64,000 nt of DNA from Lotus japonicus. Its lineage: Eukaryota; Streptophyta; Magnoliopsida; Fabales; Fabaceae. Positions 55,024 through 64,000 of this stretch are shown piece after piece. The translations under genes were made by a program, and so were the position numbers. The stretch covers positions 68,379,920 to 68,443,919 of the forward strand of contig NC_080043.1 in the NCBI RefSeq assembly GCF_012489685.1, written 5' to 3'. The notes beneath the pieces are model-generated. The model did no database searches. It had not been told where the DNA came from and saw only the letters and a list, made by a program, of their open reading frames with translations. The first letter of the stretch is position 1. Every line of letters starts with the position of its first letter.

Positions 55024-57241
55024 GGAAAAAATATATTGATTGCAAATCAGCAAATGGAATCAACGAACGCCAATTTCCAATTCTAACCATAGTTGACAAG
55101 AACGCACGCAGCACAGGTACGGTTCAAGGCTTATTTTAATGTGAAATTGCTAGGTGGGTGATGCCGGATGCGTGAGACCGTGAATCTGGAAATTGTAATT
55201 AACACAGAGATGAGTGATGTATAGGAATTATTTTGGAATTATTTGTGATGTAAACCGTATTTGGATCCTCTGCATTAATTTATGTCATGAATATTGGTCT
55301 TTTATTTATATTATAAAAATAAATTAATATTTTGGAAGATTTTTTACCTTCATCGATCGTACTCATGCATGATAGCTAGCTAACCTCTAGTTTTAATTTT
55401 TAAACTCTTATGAGTTTTACGATTATAGGTAACCAAAATGAGTTACATCACATGTAAGTTCATTTTTTAACTCGCGTGAACTCTGTAAACTCCGGTAAAC
55501 TAGTGAGTTTACTGCCGAGTCCACGAGTTTAGAAAAAATGAAGAAAAATAATTTATTTAGAAAAATTACAGCATTTTATGATAGTCTTTGCAATATTATT
55601 TTTATACATCACAAATCCATCTCACTTCATGTTTCGTATCTTATTTTCTCTAATATTTATTTGTGTTGTGTAAGAGAGTGAGGTGCGACAATATTTCTAA
55701 ATTTGTCTACCAACCTAGATTTTGAATTTGTATATTATATAAATTCTTCCAAATCTCAAATTATGAGTTGATAATCAGATATTGAGAAGGTAATAAAACA
55801 GTATATTTTTACTGTTGTTTAAAGGAATGACTCATAACTTATTTGCTCTTATTTGTAGTTTTCAGTATTTACCTGATGAACATGTGTTACTTTTTTTCTA
55901 TAAACTTATATTTAGTCAATTTATGTATGATTTTAACTTGTTCTTGTGTTTGTAAAATGAATGATTTGACTATTTAGGTATATTTTTAATTTTATTGGCA
56001 TTTGCAATATTGTTGTGGTTTTTTAAATATTATTTTTTGTATAAGGTAAACTTGTAGCTAACGTCTTATGAGTTTACGAGTCGAAATCATGAGTCATGTT
56101 CACAAGCACTCCACGAGTTTATGGAAACTTTTGAGTTTGACATCCTTGCACCTGAATCGAACAAGATTAACTTAATAAAGGATACCTGTAATTGAAAAAA
56201 AAGGCTTAACCGCATTTTTGATCCCCCACTTTTACCTAATTTGCGCTTTTAGTCTTTAACAAAATATTAGTAATTTTTATCCCCCACATTTGCTACCATT
56301 TGCAATTTTTGTTTTATGTTCAATATATGTTTTTGTTGTCAAAAAAATAATTAATTAAAAAAAAAAATCCAGGACATTCATACTATTCTTCATCATGTTC
56401 TTCTAAAAACTTAGAAAATTACAGAAATTCATCCTCTTCATCATAACTTTCAATCATCTTCTAATTAAGGAAAAAAATTGTTTCTCATTTTAGGACTTCT
56501 CTCTTCCACCTCCGGGTAGGTTTTGCTCCTACACAACATTGAAACCCCATTTTTCTTCCATCATTAGCTTTCGCTTTTCATCTCCCTTTTCCACCTTCTT
56601 CACTTATTCCTATTACCATCATTATCAAAGCAATTAGAAGAGATGGATGGTGGAGGGAGAGATCAATAGAGGGGGAGATCAAGAAATCCAAATCCACTCC
56701 ACAACTCCCTCTCACAACCCCAGATCGGGAAATGAAACTTCACCACTCCCTCAACTCGTCCTCTCCTTGTTTCAAATCTTCTAATCTATGCAAACCCTTC
56801 TTCTCTTCCTCCAGATCGACCACCATCTCCCTCAAAGTTCCCTCCTTTTCTGCAGCAGTGGACACTGAAGGTCATCGCAGCGGTGGTTAAAGCTTTGCCT
56901 TGGCAACATACCTAACAACCCATAAACGATTTCCAACCCATAAAGGAGATCGAACGTCAACATTGAGGGATTCAATTTGATCCCATAGAACTGTGACTCC
57001 AATGACAAGGGACTTAACGAAGTGGGTCAATTGTATTTGGAACCTAGAATTGATCGAAGCCCCACAAAATGTCTAGATTGCGAATTTTAAAAATTTCATT
57101 ATGGAGAAAACATGATAAATTAAAGCAGAATGTATAAAAATTTACAAACATTTTTAAAATTAAGTTAAGAAAAAATTGTTTTAACAGTTTAAAAAAAAAA
57201 CTTATATCTACAGATACTTTAAATCATTATTTATAAATGTT
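55024..57241. other. Intergenic with transposon-like remnants
   Basis: The first 300 bases are the likely 3' UTR and flank of the small gene. Between about 55390 and 56150 the words GAGTTTAC and TATGAGTTT recur, and the right end reads (minus) CAAGGATGTCAAACTC, which resembles a hAT-type end; the left end is not clear. From 56203 a stretch (CATTTTTGATCCCCCAC and its near repeat) looks like a common legume interspersed repeat. The pyrimidine-rich 56380-57000 shows no frame I can name. Confidence 0.35.
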
Positions 57242-57635
57242 ATGTTTCATCTAAAGCGGCGAGGGTGGCGAGTCCTCGGCGGCCTAGGGGTCGACCTTGT
57301 AAACCTGAGAGTGTGACTATCGCTAATGTGTCGGCCCCGCCCAGTCCTCCTTCTCCTTCGGGTCCTTACTTCACACGAGCAAAGAAGGCTTGGTGTCTTG
57401 CTCAGTTTGCAGGCATGTCTTTCCCTGGTAGTGATGAAGATGTCATCCGAGGGTTGGCCGAAGTTATTAAAGAAAATTTTCCTTTTTTGAAGTAGGGTGG
57501 GTGTGCTCTTTTCTTTTGGGTTGTTGTGTTTGTTCCTTGGATGGCTTGGTGATTTTTCCCTTCTTTGTAGTTTGTTCTCCTTTTCATTTGTTAATGAATA
57601 ACTCTTTTCCTCTAAAAAAAATGTTTCATCTAAAG
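57242..57635 (+). mobile_element. 5'-truncated LINE insertion with 15-bp target duplications
   Basis: A 364-bp insert (57257-57620) ends in a short poly(A) and is flanked by ATGTTTCATCTAAAG at 57242-57256 and 57621-57635. Long variable target duplications plus a 3' poly(A) are the signature of target-primed reverse transcription. It contains the last part of one ORF and a 3' UTR. Confidence 0.88.
57259..57495 (+). pseudogene. C-terminal fragment of a LINE-encoded ORF
   Basis: A 5'-truncated frame open from the insertion edge to a TAG at 57493-57495. It encodes a basic RGRP-type start (AT-hook-like), a Ser/Pro linker and a helical end (FTRAKKAW...EVIKENFPFLK). It gains its start only from the truncation, so GTG/ATG choices mean nothing. 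I cannot assign it to ORF1 or ORF2. It has higher G+C than the surroundings, as expected for foreign sequence. Confidence 0.6.
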
Positions 57636-57781
57636 TTTGAATAAATTCAATTATTATCAAATAGTAGTATTTAAGAAAAAAAACATATTTTTTTTGTTTT
57701 AATAGTTAATTGACTAGAAATGAATTAATATGATTTAATGTAATATTAAAACTTGAGATACTGATCATAATATAAAAGTTA

Positions 57782-59500
57782 TCTATACTATATATAAAGG
57801 GAGAGTTTGTGCAGCCTAAAGGATAACTTTGTAATTCCATAAACCATTGAACATGAATGATAATTTCTCTATGGGCAATTTAGTAAATCTCAATATAATT
57901 AGTTAGGGATTCAATCTTGGTCATCCTTTCCTTTCAATTTTAGCCGTTTATTTCTTTTCCTTTTTGCCTGTGTTTGCCGTTTTCGTTTCCACCTCTTGAA
58001 GGCTCCATACGTTTTCGTTCTTCAATCTTCCACCTCTTCGAAAGTCTTCCGTTTTCGTTTCTCCCCTGACTCTGCCGCTTCATTCTCTGCAGCCCCATTC
58101 CAGCTAGATAAGATCCTCAATCCGGTAAGAACTATTTCAGCCATCATATCTCGCTTCCACCTCCCACTGAATCTGCCGCCAAGCCAACCTTCCACCTCAA
58201 TAAAACCCAAATCAACACAACCTCCTTCAACACCCAAAGTTGCTGCACCATTCCTTCTTCCTCAGCCGAGCCATCGCTGCCACCGCTTCCTCTTTCCCCA
58301 GCCAAACCACCTTCCCTTTCTCCTCCCTTCACTAACCTTCGACATTGGTTAGTGTTAAACTGTGGACTCCATCCATCATTACCTTCTATGTTTTCTTCCA
58401 CACTTATCTTATTGACTGTCTCAGTGACCTAATATTTCTCCATTCCAGTCGAAGGTAAAAATCTGATTTATGTCTGTTTCTTTTATTCGGGTCTTTTAAT
58501 TTTCCTTTCATATGTTCTTCTTAGATGTTCCTTCTATTATATGTGCTCACAGTATGAGATGCGTATTATTGCAGATTTTAATTGTTACTTTAGGACAATG
58601 GGAAACAAATTTGTTTATGTGTAGTTCCTTTCTCTCGCTTTCCACCATCTGATAATTTTCCAGGTATGTAACAAGATGGCTGAACATCCCCATTTGCATA
58701 GGTAAAAACATATCTGACATTGGGTTTTTCTGAATTTTCAGGCCTGTTTGTCGTTTTCTTTCTTTTAATTTACCTTCCACCTTTTAAGTTTCCCTGATTG
58801 AGATTGGGTTATTTTTTTAATTTTCTATTTCCGCCGGTACTTCTCGATTAGGCGCATCTGGAAGTTGAACAAGAGATTGGTTGCAATTCGTTTTTACAGC
58901 AATTGGTTGTCGTGGTTTTGTTGCTTCAGGTGAGTAAGATCATGTCTTCCTTTAGCGATTATGTTCGAAGCTCTTCTTTGGTCTTCTTTTTCCACCATTT
59001 TGTTATGTCGTCTCTTTTCTAACGCCCTTATCGTTTCTTTTGCTTGCCCTCACATTAGGTTATCATCTCCCCTTGATTCCTTCTGGTGAGTAAGATGATT
59101 TAATCCATTATTTGTTTCTTTTTTGTTTCTTTTCACCATTATGATCTTCCTTTTCAACTTTGCTATTGCCTCTAGGGTACAAAAAAGAGATATTTCACCT
59201 AGAAAAGTAATGAGAGAGATGAAGTTGAACAATAAGAGATTGGCGCAGGTTGCTGTTTTATTTTTGTTGCTTTGGCATTTTATTCATTTGTTTCTTTTTG
59301 TTTAGTTTTGTGATTCCCCACCATTCATTTGTACTTGGTGAACATGTTTAATTAGTCCATTGTTTCTTCTTATGGTATTATGTTCGTTTTATAAAGATAG
59401 TAATTAGTAATTACTAATCTGTTTTACCCTCATAGTATGTGATTTTATAAGATTATTATGTGACTTTATGAGGTTTAAGAGCAAAACTAAAATGTAATAT
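57782..59500 (+). mobile_element. Candidate Helitron-like element (5' end only; end unknown)
   Basis: TCTATACTATATATAAAGGG at 57782, preceded by A, matches the typical plant Helitron 5' end inserted after A. No hairpin plus CTRR end was found, so the right limit given is arbitrary. Inside is a pyrimidine-rich 5' part with short ORFs (57996-58352, low complexity) and an imperfect duplication: GAAGTTGAACAA...GAGATTGG at about 58862 and 59221, and GGTGAGTAAGAT at 58929 and 59082. No Rep/helicase is present, so it would be non-autonomous. Confidence 0.4.
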
Positions 59501-60079
59501 ACTAGAGAAGTGTTATGTAATACAGATTCTGTTTTAAAGAAATGCAAGAATGCTTGGTTGTCATCCTATGATTGGTTGCTGCTAAAAGTGCCGCTTATTA
59601 ACGAAATGTAACCAATTCGTTTATTTTCGTTGTCTAACAATAAGGATTTCTCAATATATTGTAATAAATAAATGAGATGAGATGACTTCTCATAGATGAT
59701 TAATTTATGAGTTTAAATATTTGCCACGTAGGAGGGAATTTCATTCATTTTTAATTTTAATTAAAATAAAAATATATTTATTTATTTTGTGGAATTCAAT
59801 CAGATGTCAGTGTAAAACTATTTTACACTAACAGTGTGTATCCATTAAGGTGAGACTATGAAAGTTGTGTCAGACTCTTTCGGTGGAGATGATTTGTGGG
59901 TCTGATAAATATCCAGCGTATGCATAACCAATTAGGTCAAGCTTGGACTTGGAAAAAAATGAACTCACCTCCATTCACCATTGTGCCTTTAAGATAATGA
60001 AAGACTTGTTTTATTTCGTTTCATGGCCTTTGCGTAGGTGAAGAACTATATCTTTTTTTTTTGAACTTGTGAAGTACTA
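59501..60079. other. Intergenic with a short palindrome
   Basis: The only feature is the inverted repeat GTGTAAAA (59810-59817) and TTTTACAC (59821-59828), a motif frequent at ends of legume miniature transposons. No partner end was found. Confidence 0.4.
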
Positions 60080-62364
60080 TATCTTGCTAATAAATTAACA
60101 ACAAAGGATAAACAGGTCGAGTATGACTAGCAAAATACATTAATGCTCTGATAGCACTGAGGTATGGTACTTAAGGATCAAGTAATTCTTCATCTTTTTC
60201 TCGAGGTCTAAATTATCTTTATTTACATATAATGACCTGCAACCATTAGAGTACACAATAAGCATGATTCGTCCATATATAATTCTTTTAGTGCCGGTTT
60301 TACATGAGTATCTTGGAGCATAAATACCTCACCCTTTGGATACTCATTTCGTAAGGCTAGACAAAAGTTTCATTCCCAACTAAATTTTCTCTTTAGTAAA
60401 TCTACAGTTTTTTAGAGCTCTTCTGAAGTCCCAATAAATCATTGTCATAAACATTAATTATGACATAAACAATCTCATATCTCATCATAAATATGCATGA
60501 GTTTGTTGGGTCATTTTATGTCTGTCCTTAAGCAAATAATCATCTAGATTGCTTTAATCTAATTATTTGTTCATTGTTGAGAACATGAATTGTGTGCTTT
60601 AGGAATCTTACAACCTTCCAGAAGTTTTATATAGATATCATTCTCAAGTGAGCCATACAAATAAGTTGTAACTCCAAGTATCCACCACGATAGTCATGTG
60701 TGTCTTAAGTATGACAACATCATTTCACTTTACTATAACGACTTTGTATGCCTTATTGTCTTTATACCTTCAGTGTACAGAAATGAGGTCCAAAGACCCT
60801 TAAATTCAGCAAATGAATCGTTTCTTTCTATTTATGACCAATCACACCCATTAATTTTCAGGTTCAAGATTCTCGCATATATTTATAATAATGAGCACCA
60901 CTTCATCTTGTCGACAATTCTTCATGTTCTTGGTTCCTTATTTTAACTTCTCGAGACATAACCAATTGAGATCTCTTTAATCAATCATTACAGGTACTTG
61001 AACCTCTTCAATAGGTATGAACATTTTTGTATTCTCTACACTTCTCAAGATAGTTTGCCTCCTCGACAAGACCATCTTCCTTCTCTAGGATAAATCTTTT
61101 TGAACCAAGTTTTAGGCATGCCTTAGTCTAATAATATTAACAAATTTTTCAACTGGGATATTAAGTTAGAGAAGGGTATTTGCAGCATATAAGGGGAATT
61201 TAATAATTCATTTTAGGTCAGAGAATGCATCTTTTGAACTTCTGGTTCATAGTGCGAGTATACATATGCATTCTTTACAAATTTTCAGAGCTGCTTAATT
61301 TCCTCTCCCCTAATGCTGAGAACCAACAAGTAAGATATGAAATATCTTTCGGTAATGACTCAAATTTATTAATAGCCTCAGCTTTCCCTATGGTTTCACC
61401 TTAGTGCGTTGTGGTAGAGCAATTGAAAATATATAACGCACGTTGAAGATTCTTAGATGTGAGATATTAGATTCCTGACCATGAACCAATTGTAATGAGG
61501 ATAATTATAATGGATTGTTGGCTTGATGTGTGTCAATGCTGCTATTTGCAAAATCCCATGTCCAAAAATAAGGACATTTGTTTTCATATGTAATTGTCTA
61601 GCTATAAATAGGAGTCGTTTAATTAAATAACTCAACTAGATCATTTAAATATGATCATCTGCAACTATATATATTCAAAACCGTGTCATTTACCAACTTA
61701 ATCAAGGTTGAAATTTTAACTCTATCAATATGGAGAGTTGATGACATATATTTGGCCATTTAGTCGATACATCGATAAAGATATGAAATACTTTAATGAA
61801 CCATAAAAAGAGTGAATATGTGCACATGTATCACATCAAATATACTCAAGAGTATGAGAGATTCAAACTCATATATTTTACCAATTATTAATAGGTCATG
61901 AGAACAATATATAAGAATTCATTATATTGAAGAATCTTCAAGTTCTTTGATGGGCACTCATATGAATTCATATACTTTCGCATCATAAGACTCGAGATGT
62001 CTAACCGGTCATACCAATCATATTCAATTTGTCCTGTATATAGAACTTTCTCATTCAAAATAATACTTCAATGTTTAAAGTGAAATTTTCTGGCATTTTA
62101 AATCCTTCAAAAATTATGATATTTTTAACCCATAATTTATCGTTACGTCAATAAAAAAAATATAGTCCTTCAAAGAGTTTTAAATTGATAAGTAATATGT
62201 AAACATGACAATTGTGTCACAAGATGAGAATTGCATCTCATATTCATTGCATGGAAAAACTCAATAGGTTTGACATCTTCACATGTAAGGATTACTATTG
62301 ATCCAAGCAATATCTAACAATAATGCTTATATATGCTCTTTATATTTGTATACTTTGATACCAA
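60080..62364 (-). pseudogene. pol: Decayed Ty1/copia gag-pol remnant (element I)
   Basis: Read on minus from the primer site (62351-62363, TGGTATCAAAGTA) leftwards. Around 61700-62010, in broken frames, the copia integrase region is readable (a damaged WHDRLGH-type finger, MMRKY, CPSKNLKILQ). Around 60100-60500 the RT end is readable (EEL, LKREFSW, NFCLALRNEYPKGEVFMLQDTHVKPAL, YLSAIRALMYFASHTRP). Stops and shifts are frequent, so this is an old copy of a copia lineage different from the Sireviruses. The RNase H end is missing at the left. Confidence 0.72.
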
Positions 62365-62649
62365 TGTTGGGGAAATAGAATAACATAAAACATGAGATCA
62401 TGTGTCAATGTGGGACCCTTTCTCACACTTCAATTCTCAACATTCTCCCCCTAAGAGTAGGTCACCGCCATATTATTATCCTTCCCTTAGCGGAAGCTAT
62501 CAAAAATTGCACTGCAATTTGTTTCATCACTGCGCAAATAGTACACGTCACCTGACCACCACCTTGTGTCAAGAAGACTTTCAATACAAAGAGTCATTAT
62601 CATGATCACATCAACCATTGACTCCGATACTATTTATAGGATTGCAACC
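62365..62649 (-). repeat. LTR of element I, interrupted by a hAT element
   Basis: It ends (minus) ...CCCCAACA at 62365 against the primer site. A TATA box (TATAAATA on minus, 62631-62638) lies about 270 bases in. The sequence is then split by the hAT insertion and probably continues from 63466. The outer boundary is not found. Confidence 0.55.
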
Positions 62650-62657
62650 GCGTCTGG

Positions 62658-63457
62658 CAGTGACGGATCCAAAAATTTTATATCGTGGGGGCAATATACA
62701 AATTTTTTATCACAGCACAAAAATTTATAACATATAAATTATAAAATATCACTATTAAAGATTAAAAAAAATAGAATTCACCAAATAGTATATATGTTTT
62801 ACCAACATAATATATTAGTTTGAAAGCGTGATGATTATAATAAAATTATCTTTCCCAGACCCATTTGTGGCCAAATAAAAATTGTGAATAATATGTTGTT
62901 GATATATAAAACACACCTCCGTTTAAGAGATACAGGAATAGAATACAGAGAAATAAGAAATGTGATAAATGTTGTAATATGAGTGAAAAAAGGAAATAGG
63001 AAGAGAATATAAAAAGTGAAAATGAATTGAAAGAAAAAATGAAGTGTGAATAAATTAGTACTTAAAAATTGTAGTCATCTAACCTCAAAAATAAAAATAA
63101 AAGCCACAGTCATTTCAGCTACAGATACTAGACCACGGTAGCTGAGATTTGAGAAGTATATATATGTGTTGCTCTTTTTAAAAATATTGTGAGTTTGTGA
63201 CTAATTGGTTTTATTAAATAAAAAACATGGTAATCTTTTTAAGAAACATGGCAAGTTAAGTGGAACTTGAAGGGGGTACTTACTACTTACTGTAAGCTTA
63301 AAGTTCAAACTTATGATTGGATGCAATATGAGTGCGTGGGAGCATTTGTAAGTATTTGTTGGGGGCAATATATCTTAATACTAATGTTATTAATGTTTTT
63401 TATGGAAATCAGGTGGGGGCATTTGCCCCACCCTTGCCCAATGTACATCCGTCGCTG
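62658..63457. mobile_element. hAT-type non-autonomous DNA transposon (800 bp)
   Basis: Ends CAGTGACGGATCC and (reverse) CAGCGACGGATGT, with 11 of 13 positions matching, flanked by an exact 8-bp duplication GCGTCTGG (62650-62657 and 63458-63465). An 8-bp duplication with CAG-starting terminal repeats is the hAT signature. Both subterminal parts carry GGGGGCA motifs. There is no transposase; the ORF at 63267-63488 runs out of the element and is not credible. Confidence 0.88.
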
Positions 63458-63465
63458 GCGTCTGG

Positions 63466-64000
63466 GGCTGTTTCTTGAAAAAATATAAGATTATTGATAT
63501 ACAGACCTTTTCAAGAGTGTCAATGATTTCTTTTAAAATATTGCTTTGAAATTTCATTGGCTTCTTCTAGAGAACCACAACAAAATTTCATTTCATGATA
63601 CAATCTCATATACAATTGGATGTCCTTCAGGAACAATTAACCATGCACTAATAATTTTTCGGGCTAAAAGATCACAACTTTTGTAGAGTGAAGGATGTTA
63701 TTCCAGTTGCAGCCTCCCTTGTATTTATAATATTATGTTAAGAGTTTTGAACAAGTATACATGTGGGTCGGGCTCATGACTTCCTACCTTATAACCTAGA
63801 TGAGCATCTAAATATTCATAACAGCATGAACAATATTTTTCTGTTGATAATGACGCATAACTACAAGCAAATGTTGTAATTCTCATGTAAACACAAACAA
63901 TATAACATTATATCAAGGTTAGTGCAAACAAACACTCTGTAAAATGCACTTATACACGAATAAGAACCACACAAGCAAAAGAAAGACATTATTATTGAGC
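63466..64000. other. Continuation of the region split by the hAT element; unresolved
   Basis: No complete gene is seen. Read on minus around 63530-63700, fragments such as MKFCCGSLEEANEISKQYFK are interrupted by stops; I do not recognise them. They may be an old element or gene remnant. Confidence 0.35.

Noticed and set aside
57247..57660. 137-aa ORF on minus over the LINE insert
   Set aside because: It crosses both insertion boundaries and the poly(A) of the LINE and is antisense to its ORF.
57996..58352. 118-aa Ser/Pro-rich ORF
   Set aside because: Low-complexity pyrimidine-rich DNA with open frames on both strands and no recognisable product.
1..64000. CRISPR arrays, bacterial operons, rRNA genes
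   Set aside because: No regularly spaced short repeats, no bacterial gene order and no rRNA-like sequence seen. I also noticed no tRNA gene, but I could not run a dedicated scan.

Overview
The window is repeat-dominated plant nuclear DNA, most likely from a eudicot and probably a legume. The lineage call is an inference from the types of retroelement and from an A+T-rich, repeat-littered flank. Roughly the first 50.5 kb is a nest of LTR retrotransposons. The last 13.5 kb is low-copy-looking intergenic DNA with old transposon remnants and one small conserved host gene (54817-55023).

Layout. Four copies of one Ty1/copia family of the Sirevirus (SIRE/Maximus) type are present: A (minus, 1-10352), B (plus, 17292-29253), C (minus, 29254-34226 plus 41017-41200) and D (plus, 34227-41016, inserted in C). 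There is also an LTR in minus orientation (E, 41375-42584) and a distant solo LTR (51879-52591). The family has gag, then pol in an overlapping frame, then an envelope-position ORF, then a small gene on the opposite strand, then several polypurine-like motifs before the 3' LTR. These copies sit in a Ty3/gypsy chromovirus-like element H with 3.9-kb LTRs (10777-14688 and 44679-48587). H sits in another gypsy LTR, F (14694-17291 and 48593-49177), and F sits in the gag gene of a third gypsy element, G (49178-about 50555).

Rearrangement. The two halves of H face opposite ways but keep the same 5-bp target duplication (TCAAT). F is split in the same way, and Sirevirus B has different 5-bp flanks (ACAGT and ATAGG). 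One inversion, by recombination between inverted Sirevirus copies, explains all three. A second event made a palindrome with arms of about 600 bp centred near 41195.

Gene content. Each Sirevirus copy is broken at different places: A has one stop in pol; B has a stop in gag, a shift in pol and deletions in the envelope-position ORF; C is truncated; D lacks most of integrase and nearly all of the envelope-position ORF. The opposite-strand gene is intact in both copies that keep it (A and B), each time with a TATA box upstream and AATAAA downstream. It is the least explained unit in the window.

Right flank. From about 50.6 to 64 kb there are a 5'-truncated LINE with 15-bp target duplications, a Helitron-like 5' end, a decayed copia element on the minus strand, and an 800-bp hAT-type element with 8-bp target duplications inserted beside or inside that copia LTR. 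The one host gene recognised encodes a 68-residue protein with two CxxC pairs.
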